DNA of 47,393 nucleotides from Desulfobulbaceae bacterium (GTDB taxonomy: Bacteria; Desulfobacterota; Desulfobulbia; Desulfobulbales; Desulfocapsaceae), in assembly GCA_003249645.1 (NCBI GenBank), contig QKIH01000180.1:1-47393 (forward strand), in the 5' to 3' direction. The stretch's first letter is position 1, and each line of letters opens with the position of its first letter. Shown in pieces: positions 16,903 through 26,472 of this stretch. The notes under the pieces are model-generated. The model made no database searches, was not told the origin of the DNA, and worked only from the letters and a program-made list of their open reading frames with translations. A program made the translations under genes and the position numbers.

Positions 16903-18237
16903 ATGAGCACATTTACAGTAAAAGACATCCTCAATATCGAAGTAGCACCGGCTCTTGGTTGTACCGAACCGGTAGCTATCGCTCTCGGCGCAGCTGCAGC
17001 TGCTTCTCTTTTGGGAAAAGCGCCCCTTGACACTATTGAAATCTGGGTCGACCCGAACATTTACAAAAACGGTATGGCCGTAATAATTCCAGGCACCGGC
17101 GGCATGACCGGACTGGACAGCGCTGCAGCTCTCGGGGCCTTTGGCGGTAATCCATCTCTTGGTATGGAGGTGCTCGACACGCTCACCGCTGACAATGTTG
17201 AAGAGGCAAAAGAATTTCTAGCCGAAAAAGGTGTTCAGGTTAACCTGCGTCAGGAAACCGGACTCTATGTCAGGACAAGAATTGCCTCTGGAGAAAAAGA
17301 GGCCGAATCGCTTATTACCGAATTGCATAATAATCTGGCCGACCTTCGGCTCAATGGCGCGCCGGTACTTGAATCAGAGCTTTTGTCGCCGCAAACACCA
17401 GGTTCAGGAAAGACAAAACTTGCAGAACTAGAAGAATGGCTTGTCAATCTGACCCTTGAAGAGATTCTTGAACTGGTCAGTGATCTCGACAGTCATGACC
17501 TGTTATTTCTCAAACAAGGCGTCACCTATAACCTCAAACTTGCTGAACACGGACTGAAGTACGGTAACGGTCTCGGAATCGGTAAGGCAATCGACCGCCT
17601 GGTAAAACAGAAACTGCTGGCAAAAGATATGGCAACATCAGCCAGGATGCTCACTTCCGCCGCTGCTGATGCCAGAATGGGCGGAGCCAGGCTTCCGGCA
17701 ATGAGTTCTGCAGGCAGCGGGAATCATGGTCTCACTGCCATTCTGCCTATCTGGGCTATCAAAGATTTTATCGATGCCGACGAAGAAACCCTGCTAAGAG
17801 CCATCGGACTCAGTCATATAGTTACCGCCTACGTCAAAGCGCATACCGGCCGGCTTTCAGCTGTCTGCGGCTGTTCCGTGGCAGCCGGTGCCGGTGCTAC
17901 AGCAGGGATAACATATCTTGTCGGCGGCGATGCATCACACATGGAAGGGGCAATAAAAAATATCATCGAAGACCTGGCCGGTGTAATTTGTGACGGTGCC
18001 AAAGCAGGATGTGCCTTGAAACTGAACACAGCTGCCGGTGCAGCAGTTCAGGCTGCTCTTTTTTCCCTGCAGGGCGTCAATGTGAAGGATACTGACGGTA
18101 TCATCGGTAATTCAACCAGCCAGACGGTAAAGAATATGGGTACACTGAGTACCAGCGGCATGGTTGAAACCGACAAAACCATCCTGCAGATCATGCTTGA
18201 AAAACAACTCAGCAAAAAAAAGCAGGATGGTAAATAA
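16903..18237 (+). CDS. L-cysteine desulfidase family protein (CyuA/CdsB, UPF0597)
   Basis: The 444-aa product belongs to the YhaM/CyuA family of [4Fe-4S] L-cysteine desulfidases, which release sulfide, ammonia and pyruvate from cysteine. It shows GCTEPVAIALG with Cys20 near the N-terminus, GTGGMTGL, SSAGSGNHGL in the middle, CGCSVAAGAGA, and ICDGAKAGCALKL, the cysteine-rich segments expected to hold the cluster. Related serine/D-serine and aminoacyl substrates cannot be excluded. It is the last gene in the regulator-ridA operon; ridA would clear the 2-aminoacrylate intermediate. The convergent malic-enzyme gene ends 18 bp downstream. Confidence 0.88.
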   Translation: MSTFTVKDILNIEVAPALGCTEPVAIALGAAAAASLLGKAPLDTIEIWVDPNIYKNGMAVIIPGTGGMTGLDSAAALGAFGGNPSLGMEVLDTLTADNVEEAKEFLAEKGVQVNLRQETGLYVRTRIASGEKEAESLITELHNNLADLRLNGAPVLESELLSPQTPGSGKTKLAELEEWLVNLTLEEILELVSDLDSHDLLFLKQGVTYNLKLAEHGLKYGNGLGIGKAIDRLVKQKLLAKDMATSARMLTSAAADARMGGARLPAMSSAGSGNHGLTAILPIWAIKDFIDADEETLLRAIGLSHIVTAYVKAHTGRLSAVCGCSVAAGAGATAGITYLVGGDASHMEGAIKNIIEDLAGVICDGAKAGCALKLNTAAGAAVQAALFSLQGVNVKDTDGIIGNSTSQTVKNMGTLSTSGMVETDKTILQIMLEKQLSKKKQDGK

Positions 18238-18255
18238 GCTTCAGCTCCGAACAGG

Positions 18256-19971
18256 CTACACTCGTCTGTAAGGTAGATATTGAGGCTGCCACATACAGGC
18301 CCGAACATACTCTTCAAGGTCAAAGCCATGCAGGTGATGCTCAGGATCTTCAGCAAGCAGTCCCTTCAGCACAGTAATTGCCACACGGGTTGAAATATCC
18401 CTCAGGTTCCCGATCTGCGGGAAAACGGACCCTTCCTTAATGTCCTGTTCTGTTACACATTCTGCCAGTGCGTAGGAAGCCTGGGTAAACATGCGAGTGG
18501 TGACCTTTTCCACTTTTCCAAGAATCGCAGCAAGGCCCACACCGGGGAAAATAAAGACGTTATTACCCTGGCCGATCCTGAAATTTCTGCCATTGTATTC
18601 CACATCACCAAAAGGACTGCCGGTAGCAATAATAGCTTTGCCATTGCTCCAAAGGAGCAAATCGGCAGGAAGCGCTTCGCATTTGCTGGTCGGATTGGAA
18701 AGCGGGAAGATAATCGGACGCTCATTATATTCCATCATCTTCACAACGTGCTCTTCGGTAAACGAATCTGCAACACCGCAGGTTCCGATCAGTACATCAA
18801 CTTTAATGTTGTTGATCAGTTCAGTAAGATCAGCCTGCCCCTCTTTCTTGAGTTTCCAACCGTCGATCATTGAAGCCGGTTTAGCATAGCGCATCTTGTA
18901 AGCATCAAGATTGTCCCGGTTTTCAAGGACCAGTCCCCGTGAATCCAGAATAAATACCCGTGCTCGGGCTTCTTCCTCACTTAAGCCGTTATCGATCAAG
19001 CCGGCGAAAATCTGATCGGCGACACCTACACCGCCGGCACCTGCCCCGTAGACAACATAGTTTTGATCAGCGAGTGTCTGTCCTTTAATTTTTACCGCAG
19101 TGATCAAGCCACCGAGTACGACAGACCCTGTTCCCTGAATATCATCGTTAAATGAAGGAAGTTCATCGACATATTTCTCAAGGTTGTTAAACGCATTGGA
19201 TTTACTGAAATCTTCCCACTGAAGAAGTGCTTTGGGAAAGTGCCGTTTAACCTGTTTAACAAATTCGGCGATAAAATTGCTGTACTTTTCACCGCCAATA
19301 CGACGGCACTTAGTGCCGAGGTACATCGGATCATCAAGCAGCTCCTTGTTATCAGTACCGATATCAAGCGCAATAGGTAAACAACAAGCCGGATGGATGC
19401 CTGCGCCGAGGGTATACAGAGAGAGTTTACCGATGGGAATACCCATACCGCCTACACCCTGATCGCCAATACCCAGAATGCCCTGGCTGTCAGTTACAAC
19501 AATAATTTTAATATCTTTCGATGGAAAGTATCGCACCATATCGTCCATAGAGTCGATATTTTCCGGGGTAATATACAAGCCTCGCGGCTTCTGGTAGCGA
19601 TGACTGAACTCCTGACATGCAAGGCCTACCGTCGGCGTATAGATGATGGGCAGCATTTCCTCGATATGGTCTTTGACCAAGGCATAGAAGAGCGTTTCAT
19701 TTCTATCCTGCAGCGACCGCAAAAACATATATTTCTGAATATCAGTTTCTGCATTCAGGTATCCCTGATAGACCCGCTTCAACTGATCTTCAAAGGTCTG
19801 GACATTCGGTGGAATCAGACCTTTAAGATGAAACGCCGTCCTCTCCTCAGGACTGAAAGCTGTTCCTTTATTCAATATTCTATCATTTAACAGATCTACC
19901 CCTGTGAGGGAGACCGGCCTGAACTCATTACCATCAGAGTCAGTCCACTTCAGATATTGCTCAATCGACAT
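18256..19971 (-). CDS. maeA: NAD-dependent malic enzyme
   Basis: This enzyme decarboxylates malate to pyruvate with NAD+. The 571-aa product matches the long (SfcA/MaeA) class in length: YTPTVGLACQ (about residue 85), VVTDSQGILGIGDQG (about 140), the metal-binding FNDDIQGTG (about 255) and the dinucleotide site VYGAGAGGVG (about 290), followed by ILDSRG, whose Asp favours NAD over NADP. I start at 19971 because MSIEQYLKW is preceded by GGGGTG; upstream in-frame sequence runs into the purL terminator. It lies downstream of purL on the same strand with a hairpin between, so it is probably expressed separately. Confidence 0.93.
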   Translation of the reverse strand: MSIEQYLKWTDSDGNEFRPVSLTGVDLLNDRILNKGTAFSPEERTAFHLKGLIPPNVQTFEDQLKRVYQGYLNAETDIQKYMFLRSLQDRNETLFYALVKDHIEEMLPIIYTPTVGLACQEFSHRYQKPRGLYITPENIDSMDDMVRYFPSKDIKIIVVTDSQGILGIGDQGVGGMGIPIGKLSLYTLGAGIHPACCLPIALDIGTDNKELLDDPMYLGTKCRRIGGEKYSNFIAEFVKQVKRHFPKALLQWEDFSKSNAFNNLEKYVDELPSFNDDIQGTGSVVLGGLITAVKIKGQTLADQNYVVYGAGAGGVGVADQIFAGLIDNGLSEEEARARVFILDSRGLVLENRDNLDAYKMRYAKPASMIDGWKLKKEGQADLTELINNIKVDVLIGTCGVADSFTEEHVVKMMEYNERPIIFPLSNPTSKCEALPADLLLWSNGKAIIATGSPFGDVEYNGRNFRIGQGNNVFIFPGVGLAAILGKVEKVTTRMFTQASYALAECVTEQDIKEGSVFPQIGNLRDISTRVAITVLKGLLAEDPEHHLHGFDLEEYVRACMWQPQYLPYRRV

Positions 19972-20017
19972 ACTAATACACCCCAAAAATGATATAACTT
20001 TATTATGATAAAAAGAC

Positions 20018-20040
20018 GCGCCCCTCCCCAAAAGGGGCAC
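20018..20040 (-). terminator. Candidate terminator after purL
   Basis: GCCCCT (20020-20025) and AGGGGC (20033-20038) form a GC-rich stem with a 7-nt loop. On the minus strand it is followed after GCGTC by TTTTTATC. It lies 13 nt past the purL stop and upstream of the malic-enzyme start. Confidence 0.6.
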
Positions 20041-20052
20041 GAAAATATTAGA

Positions 20053-23000
20053 TTAGCTGGATTTCATACACCACTCATAGGCATTCTGGAATATCTTCAT
20101 CCATGGAGTCACCTTCAGCCCTTTGAGTTCTTCAGGAAGATAATGTGCCTGCCAGGACAGGAACACCCTTTCAGGATGCGGCATCAGTGCCAGATGACGG
20201 CCGTCCTCAGAACAAAGCCCAGCCAAACCTTCTACTGAACCGTTTGGATTAAATGGATACTTTTCAGTTGCATTGCCCTCATCGTCCACATACACCATCG
20301 GAACAAGGTTCGAGGCTTTGGCCTGTTCACGGAATGCCGGATCAGGAAAATGGAGTTTGCCTTCACCATGATCAACATGGATACCGAAAATCAGATCGTC
20401 CATGCCTTTAAGCATGATCGACGGTGATTTCTGGACTTTTACAGTTGTCCAGCGTGATTCAAAGCGACCGGATTCGTTATGAATAAAGCGTGGCTGCTGC
20501 TCAACCCCGGCACCTTTCCACGGCACCCAGCCAAGAAGACCGAAAAGCTGACAACCGTTACAGATACCCAGAGTAAAGGTATCAGGACGATTATAAAAGG
20601 TGTCGAACATCTCTCTTATTTTGTCATTAAACAGAATGGTTGCGGCCCACCCTTTGGCAGATTCAGGGACATCGGCATACGAGAAACCGCCAACAGCGGC
20701 AAGTCCTCTGAAATCAGCAAGATCGACAACACCATCGAGAATATCCTGCATGCAGACATCCCACGGCTCGAAACCGGCCAAATAAAAAGCCGATGTCATC
20801 TCACGATCAGAGTTTGATCCCTCATCACGCAGGATAGCAACTTTAGGCTTATCCGGTTTTGCCAGAAGCTCCTCCGGACTCGGCTCAACAGTAAACGGCA
20901 GGCTGTAGCTGACTCCCTTACGATCATAGATATTTTCTTTTTCCTGCTCGACACAGGACGGATTAGCCTGAAGACGCTCAAGCTGATAGGATGTTTCTTC
21001 CCACCAGCCGCGAACCTCGACCATGCTTTTATCAAGAACCTGCTCATCGTTGTAACGAAGCTGCAGCGTTTTTTCAGTAACAGTTGAACCAAGCAGCTGC
21101 ACGGACACACCGGCACCATTCAAGCGATCGGTTACAGCCTGCAGGTTTACCTGACTGCACTCTATCACCAAGCCAAGTTCTTCAGAGAACAGGGTCTCAA
21201 AGACAGAGCCTTCCCCTTTGAAATCGAGTGTAAAACCGCAATTTCCGGCAAAAGCCATTTCAAGCAGGGTGGTGATCAGACCACCATCACTGCGGTCATG
21301 TCCTGAAAGGATCAGTTTATCGGAAAGAAGTGACTGAACGGCACCAAAAGCCTTTTTCAAAAGTGCCGGATCTTCCATATCAGGGGAGACATTGCCAAGC
21401 TGTTTATGTACATGGGCAAGGGCTGAACCACCTAATCTATTCTTTCCGGCAGCAAGATCTATGAAAAGAAGCGCAGAACCAGGCGCTTTAATATCCGGGG
21501 TAACTTTTATTCTAAGGTCTTTCATCGCCGCATAGGCAGAAATAACAAGCTCGCGCGGTGACTTGACCATTTCATTATCGACCATGGTAGCCATAGACAG
21601 ACTGTCTTTTCCGCCGTCAACGGCCATCCCGACCCCAATCATAGCATCCCGCATTGCCTTGGCTGCATCAAACAGGGCAGCTCCCTCACCCTCAAGCTTC
21701 GGCGCCCACATCCAGTTAGCAGAACACTTGATCTGATCCATTGCATCGATTTTTGCCCAGATCATATTGGTCAGTGACTCGCCGACAGCCATTCTGGCAC
21801 CGGCTGCCGGATCAAGTATCATCTTGATCGACTGCTCACCAATGGAGGTGGCTATACCGGTCACAGCGAAGTGACTCTGGGCAACCACAGCCACGTTACT
21901 CACCGGCAGCTGAACAGGACCGCAGCATTGCTGCTGGGCAATCAGACCAGTTACAGCACGATCGACCTTGTTGGTGAGAAAACGCTTTGAACCAACAGAC
22001 ACAAGCCGCAGCACCTTGTTCAATGCATCCTCAACAGTTAGATCTGCAGGCAGCTCAAGCGCCGAAGAAGATGCCTGCTTTCGTGTATCGGTAAAAGTCT
22101 TTTGCGGAATTTCACCAAGCAGCACATCAAGCTCAATATCAACCGGGGTTGAACCGTCTCTTTCATCATGCAATACAAAACGCAGGTCACCGGTTACCTC
22201 GCCAAGCACCTCACAGCCGACTTTTTCACGGCGGCAGATCTGCTGGAAACGATCGATATTTTCAGGCCTGATGAGAAAACCGCAGCGCTCCTGATATTCG
22301 GCAACATAGATCTCAAGTACAGACATGGTCGGATCGCCGACGCGGATATTACGGATTTCAACCCGCCCGCCTGAGCGCTCAACAAGTTCTTTCAGTACGT
22401 TGGCCGGACCGCCAGCACCCTGGTCATGGATCACATCGATGAGGGTCTTGTCGCCCATTTCGTTGCAGGCACGAATAACCCTGTTCATTTTCTGCTCCAT
22501 CTCAGCATCACCACGCTGAACGGCATCAAAATCAAGGTCGGAGGCATTTTCACCCTGCATCATAGAGGACGCTGCACCGCCGCCGAAACCGACACGATAA
22601 GCCGGCCCGCCGACCTGAACAATTTTCATGCCCTTTTCTTCTTTGGCTTTTACGGTATGACGACCGTCAATCTGTCCAACACCGGCGGTAAACATGATCG
22701 GTTTAAGGTATGCCCAGCGCTCACCGTTATCAAGACGCATATCAAACGATCTTGTAAAACCCTGAATCAGCGGCTCACCAAATTTATTGCCGTAGTCGGA
22801 GGCACCGTTACTGGCCTCAATTTCAATTTCCAGAGGTTTTGCAAGATTATCTGGGACAGCATACTGATGTTCCCACGGCAGCGTATAACCCGGGATGTTC
22901 AGATCACCAACGCAATATCCTGCTGTACCGGCAATAACAAAACCACCCTGTCCGGTTCCCTGCACGTCACGGATTCTTCCACCGGTTCCGGTTTCCGCGC

Positions 23001-23859
23001 CCGGAAAAGGGGCGACACCGGTTGGGAAGTTATGTGTTTCAGCCGTTAAAAGCGGATGATAGGTCACGCTGACCTTATTAAATTTAGAAGAGATACCAGG
23101 AGATTCAGGAATAATGGTATCGATGGTGTAGCCCTGAATAACACTGGAATTATCTTTAAACGCTATAACCGAGCCTTTATCATTAGCCTTCAGGGTCTCG
23201 ATTACCAGTTGAAACAGGGTTTCCGGCTGCTCTTCACCGTCGATAACCTGTTTTCCTTTGAAGAATCCGTGTCTTGAATGCTCTGAGTTGGCATTATTGA
23301 GGTCCATAATCTCAACAATAGTGGGATTACGCCCCTTTTTCTTGACGAAATAATCGTAATAAAGATTTCTATCCCATTCATCCATGGAGATACCTGGGAT
23401 ATCAAGCAAACCATCAGGGCCTTTGGTTTTCAGATCAACTTCATACGGATCTTCCGGAACTACTCCGGTTTCAAAGGTCGTCAACGGCTCAAGATATCTG
23501 CATTCTGTCATCCTGTCATGGTGTGCTGCGACAAACTCGTCTATATCAGTATCATCAGGTACAATAAAGCGTTTTGACCGTTCAACCCTGGTAACAATGT
23601 CAAGACCGATGGCCTTACAGATTGAGATCATATTGGAAGACCAGGCTGTGGCAAAATTTAACCTCGGCCCCACCTCAACAACTCGATCACCCTGTAAAAC
23701 CGGAGTCTCGCTCACCGTATCAGCCAGCAGTCCATCAGCTAGTATCAGCTTCAGGCAATGCAACTCATCTGAACTGAGCGCTCTTTCTGATTCAATATTG
23801 AAGCAATAGCCGCGTTCCTGATCAATTTTCCGATACAGCTGCCTGACGTGTTTTCCCAT
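20053..23859 (-). CDS. purL: Phosphoribosylformylglycinamidine synthase, large single-chain form
   Basis: PurL makes FGAM from FGAR, glutamine and ATP in step four of purine synthesis. The 1268-aa product is the fused form (E. coli: 1295 aa): an N-terminal adaptor domain, two PurM-like halves with TGTGGRIRDV and TLIDVIHDQGAGG in the first and VDGGKDSLSM and SGHDRSDGGL in the second, then a class-I glutamine amidotransferase domain from about residue 1015. In that domain the nucleophile is in LGICNGCQLFG and the His-Glu pair in MPHPERVF. No truncation is visible. No other pur gene is adjacent. Most Gram-positives and archaea split this enzyme, so the fused form supports a proteobacterial origin. 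Confidence 0.97.
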   Translation of the reverse strand: MGKHVRQLYRKIDQERGYCFNIESERALSSDELHCLKLILADGLLADTVSETPVLQGDRVVEVGPRLNFATAWSSNMISICKAIGLDIVTRVERSKRFIVPDDTDIDEFVAAHHDRMTECRYLEPLTTFETGVVPEDPYEVDLKTKGPDGLLDIPGISMDEWDRNLYYDYFVKKKGRNPTIVEIMDLNNANSEHSRHGFFKGKQVIDGEEQPETLFQLVIETLKANDKGSVIAFKDNSSVIQGYTIDTIIPESPGISSKFNKVSVTYHPLLTAETHNFPTGVAPFPGAETGTGGRIRDVQGTGQGGFVIAGTAGYCVGDLNIPGYTLPWEHQYAVPDNLAKPLEIEIEASNGASDYGNKFGEPLIQGFTRSFDMRLDNGERWAYLKPIMFTAGVGQIDGRHTVKAKEEKGMKIVQVGGPAYRVGFGGGAASSMMQGENASDLDFDAVQRGDAEMEQKMNRVIRACNEMGDKTLIDVIHDQGAGGPANVLKELVERSGGRVEIRNIRVGDPTMSVLEIYVAEYQERCGFLIRPENIDRFQQICRREKVGCEVLGEVTGDLRFVLHDERDGSTPVDIELDVLLGEIPQKTFTDTRKQASSSALELPADLTVEDALNKVLRLVSVGSKRFLTNKVDRAVTGLIAQQQCCGPVQLPVSNVAVVAQSHFAVTGIATSIGEQSIKMILDPAAGARMAVGESLTNMIWAKIDAMDQIKCSANWMWAPKLEGEGAALFDAAKAMRDAMIGVGMAVDGGKDSLSMATMVDNEMVKSPRELVISAYAAMKDLRIKVTPDIKAPGSALLFIDLAAGKNRLGGSALAHVHKQLGNVSPDMEDPALLKKAFGAVQSLLSDKLILSGHDRSDGGLITTLLEMAFAGNCGFTLDFKGEGSVFETLFSEELGLVIECSQVNLQAVTDRLNGAGVSVQLLGSTVTEKTLQLRYNDEQVLDKSMVEVRGWWEETSYQLERLQANPSCVEQEKENIYDRKGVSYSLPFTVEPSPEELLAKPDKPKVAILRDEGSNSDREMTSAFYLAGFEPWDVCMQDILDGVVDLADFRGLAAVGGFSYADVPESAKGWAATILFNDKIREMFDTFYNRPDTFTLGICNGCQLFGLLGWVPWKGAGVEQQPRFIHNESGRFESRWTTVKVQKSPSIMLKGMDDLIFGIHVDHGEGKLHFPDPAFREQAKASNLVPMVYVDDEGNATEKYPFNPNGSVEGLAGLCSEDGRHLALMPHPERVFLSWQAHYLPEELKGLKVTPWMKIFQNAYEWCMKSS

Positions 23860-24200
23860 CTCTCTGATCCTTGATTGTTTTTATATGATAACTGGCTCCC
23901 GGTCACAGGACTGTGCACAGATCACTATTTGCTCATGATTAATTCGGTTAAGTGAATTTTCTCAAACTTGTTAAACTAGCACTAAACAGAAAAAATTTCT
24001 GTAGGAAAGTGAAAAGATAACCGCAGCTCTCAGGTTTTCTCTTTAAACCCGGAAAAAGAACTCGATTTTTTTACTTATCCACTGTTAATCCGTGTTTTTT
24101 TAACCAAATATTTTGATTTTCCTGCTAATTGTGGTACCAATTAGATATTCAACTGCCAATTTTTCTATTTATATCAAAAACCTGACACTGGAGAAAACTC
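23860..24200. promoter_or_regulatory. Intergenic region between divergent purL and HTH-protein genes
   Basis: No gene is seen in these 341 bp. It must hold both promoters but I cannot place them firmly. A small dyad ACAGAAA-AAA-TTTCTGT lies at 23986-24002. The stretch from about 24060 is very T-rich, which may aid promoter opening for the plus-strand gene. GGAG at about 24190 is its ribosome site. Confidence 0.3.
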
Positions 24201-24680
24201 ATGAGCCCTGTATCCCCCACTGCCAGAAACACAAATATTTTAACACCGCGAGAAGTAAGTATATGCAAGGCTATTGCTGATCTTGATATCAAGCTCCTCA
24301 GTCTTCGTGCTCAGGCACTGCTTCTCATGAATGGAGGTTATACTCAGGCCGATACAGCATCGGAGACCGGGATGTCAATTGGTCAGGTGCGTTATCTTAT
24401 GATTATATTCAATAAAAAAGGCATTAGTATCTTTCCCAAATCTCTGCTCGAAGCCGTAAAGACAGAAAAAAAAGCACCGTTGGCCAAACCGCAACCAGTG
24501 GCCGGCAAACCCGAAGATGAAGCACCTGAAGAAAAACCACCGGCGACCAAACAAATTAAAGCCGAAACAAAAGTAAAAACGGGCAAAAAGAAGAAGAAAG
24601 AAAAAGCGAAGAAAGAATCCAAGCCAGGGAAATCGACTAAAAAAGACAAGAAAAAGAAGGGAAAGAAAAAGAAGAAATAA
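24201..24680 (+). CDS. HTH-domain protein with lysine-rich tail (unknown function)
   Basis: The 159-aa product has two parts. Residues about 15-75 form a helix-turn-helix-like segment: LRAQALLLMNGGYTQADTA, then SETGMSIGQVRYLM, the spacing seen in IS630-type transposase and homeodomain-like HTH domains. Residues about 90-159 are low complexity, rich in Lys, Pro, Ala and Glu, ending in almost unbroken lysine runs like histone-H1-type tails. DNA binding is therefore likely, nonspecific through the tail and perhaps specific through the HTH. GGAGAA precedes the ATG. It has no operon partner. Homopolymeric A runs could invite frameshifts, but the frame is intact. Confidence 0.7.
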   Translation: MSPVSPTARNTNILTPREVSICKAIADLDIKLLSLRAQALLLMNGGYTQADTASETGMSIGQVRYLMIIFNKKGISIFPKSLLEAVKTEKKAPLAKPQPVAGKPEDEAPEEKPPATKQIKAETKVKTGKKKKKEKAKKESKPGKSTKKDKKKKGKKKKK

Positions 24681-24771
24681 TTCTTTTATCTCCTAAGATA
24701 CAAAGCTGCAAGATCGACAGAAAGCCCCCTTGATACTTCAGGGAGCTGAGTTTCGTCCTGATTCAGGATAC

Positions 24772-24978
24772 CTATCGTTCACCCCATACCTCGTATCCCT
24801 GTGCCTCATATTGTTTTACACACTCATCCCGCTCCCGAGAGGATACGGACCATAGCCCCGTATCACACTCTTTAAAATCAAGCGTCTCAGGATGTTTTAA
24901 AATCACTCTTGTTCTTGTCCCTCCACATGAACAGAGCAGTGCCAAAAGAATCAGAAGCAGCACATTTCTTTTTACCAT
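24772..24978 (-). CDS. Small predicted lipoprotein (unknown function)
   Basis: From the ATG at 24978 the 68-aa product has a lipoprotein signal: MVKRN, a hydrophobic LLLILLALL, and an acceptable lipobox LCSC with the lipidated Cys at about residue 17. The mature part is ~50 residues with two further Cys (ECDTG and DECVKQ) that could form a disulfide. The frame extends 38 codons upstream into the preceding gene, but that part has no signal-like start. It begins 16 nt after the stop of the MotA-like gene, so both may be one transcript. I recognise no family. Confidence 0.55.
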   Translation of the reverse strand: MVKRNVLLLILLALLCSCGGTRTRVILKHPETLDFKECDTGLWSVSSRERDECVKQYEAQGYEVWGER

Positions 24979-24994
24979 TGTCGTCCGTCGCCCC

Positions 24995-25378
24995 CTAAAA
25001 AGCACTCTGGTCAACCTTGCCAAGAAAAATGGATGTACAAATCCTGACATTTCTTGGAGTATCCCCCGCCTGAATACGCAACAAAGCTTCACGAATAATT
25101 ATTTTTTTTAACAATTCTCGGCCATTGGACTCATTGTAATAGATATCAGAATCAAGCACGTCCATCACGTTCTCCGGCTCGGTCTGATCTATGATTAATT
25201 GCAGGCCAAGTCTGAGAAATTTATCATCTATATTTTTCTGTTCATCTTCCAGTGCAAGCATGCCTGATTTTTTAGCGACCTCACTTAAGCCCTGAAGCTG
25301 TTTCACAATAGGAACAAGCGATTCCTGATCTTCCACACTACAGGCGGCTTTTGCAGCTAAAGCCAAATCTCTGATCAT
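24995..25378 (-). CDS. Soluble protein resembling the MotA cytoplasmic loop
   Basis: The 127-aa product has no membrane segment or signal peptide. Residues about 20-85 follow the pattern of the cytoplasmic loop of MotA-type stator proteins: SEVAKKSGMLALED, then IDDKFLRLGLQLIIDQ, then a TEPENVMDVLDSDI helix. This compares with the A-x-x-x-G-x-L-ALE and DPFLxxGLxLVVDGxxPExxxxILE blocks I remember from Bacillus-type MotA. The channel helices that follow in MotA are missing. The ribosome site AGGA is 8 nt before the ATG. The role is unknown. The likeness is from recalled sequence patterns and could reflect convergent helical repeats. Confidence 0.55.
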   Translation of the reverse strand: MIRDLALAAKAACSVEDQESLVPIVKQLQGLSEVAKKSGMLALEDEQKNIDDKFLRLGLQLIIDQTEPENVMDVLDSDIYYNESNGRELLKKIIIREALLRIQAGDTPRNVRICTSIFLGKVDQSAF

Positions 25379-25608
25379 CTGTTCATCCTTATTAGTAAAA
25401 TTATTTTCCCTGCTTATACAACGAGTTATTAAATCATTTTTTTATTGCCAGCTCAAGAACAAAGCAGCCGATTTTCCAAACAGGCTTTACCTCATCCGTT
25501 TCATTCATTAATATGTTTTCAATCCACTTGCCGACACGCCTTTCTGCAGTATATTGTGCATAGATATTCCTTCAATATAAACGTTAACCCTTTCAGCAAG
25601 AATCATTC

Positions 25609-26472
25609 ATGACAGTTTCGCTTTTCCCATTTTCATTGCAGAAAACATTTGTACCAGCAAATAAACTCGGCCAAAATCAATCCGAGAATGAACCACCTTT
25701 GTTGTTTATTTTCAGCAATAACCAGATCCTTGTCACGCCTTCCCTTTCAGGCTATGCCATTCCAAGGCAATTAGTGACTCAATATGCAGGTTCTTCTGCC
25801 GACTACATACGGCACATCGGACTCTATGACAATACTCCCTGTTATCTGATCCTCGCTGAGGAGCAATTTACCCCGGTACAGGATTGTCAATGGATGAATC
25901 TTCGCGCCCTGCACGGTTTACTTAGTCACGACCATTATCTGCTTGCTGGAAAAGGATCCGAACTTGCCACCTGGTATCAAACCAATATTTTCTGCGGCAG
26001 ATGCGGAACAGCAATGGCAGACCATTCCACAGAGTGTGCCAGGATATGTCCAGCCTGCAATTTTATGGCATTTCCAAGAACCTCACCGGTTGTAATTATG
26101 ACTATTGAACAGGAAGATAATATTCTGCTTGGCAGATCGCCGCATTATCCTCCGGGAATGTACAGTCCTCTGGCCGGTTTTGTAGATGCAGGTGAAACCG
26201 CAGAAGAAGCAGTATTGCGTGAAGTAAAAGAGGAAGCCGGAGTAAAGGTTAAAGATCTTCGCTACATAACCAGCCAGGTCTGGCCCTACCCGCATTCATT
26301 GATGCTCGGCTTTCGGACAGAGTATGATCATGGAGAAATTATCATAGAACAGGAAGAACTTGAAGACGTAAGGTGGTTTAACGTCCGCAATCTGCCCGTT
26401 CTCCCGTCAAACATCTCCATTTCACGCTATCTCATGGAATGTTTTATAAAAGACAAAAGAGGTGTTTTTTAA
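25609..26472 (+). CDS. nudC: NudC-type NAD(+)/NADH pyrophosphatase
   Basis: NudC hydrolyses NADH to NMNH and AMP and removes NAD caps from RNA. The 287-aa product has an N-terminal NUDIX-like domain, a zinc ribbon with C129, C132, C147 and C150 (FCGRCG and CPAC), FPRTSPVVI, the Nudix box beginning GFVDAGETAEEA and ending REVKEEAGV (about 190-212), and SQVWPYPHS in place of the family's diagnostic SQPWPFPxS block. Two positions of that block differ, conservatively. The gene is monocistronic: the next gene on the same strand starts 320 nt later with its own promoter. Confidence 0.93.
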   Translation: MTVSLFPFSLQKTFVPANKLGQNQSENEPPLLFIFSNNQILVTPSLSGYAIPRQLVTQYAGSSADYIRHIGLYDNTPCYLILAEEQFTPVQDCQWMNLRALHGLLSHDHYLLAGKGSELATWYQTNIFCGRCGTAMADHSTECARICPACNFMAFPRTSPVVIMTIEQEDNILLGRSPHYPPGMYSPLAGFVDAGETAEEAVLREVKEEAGVKVKDLRYITSQVWPYPHSLMLGFRTEYDHGEIIIEQEELEDVRWFNVRNLPVLPSNISISRYLMECFIKDKRGVF

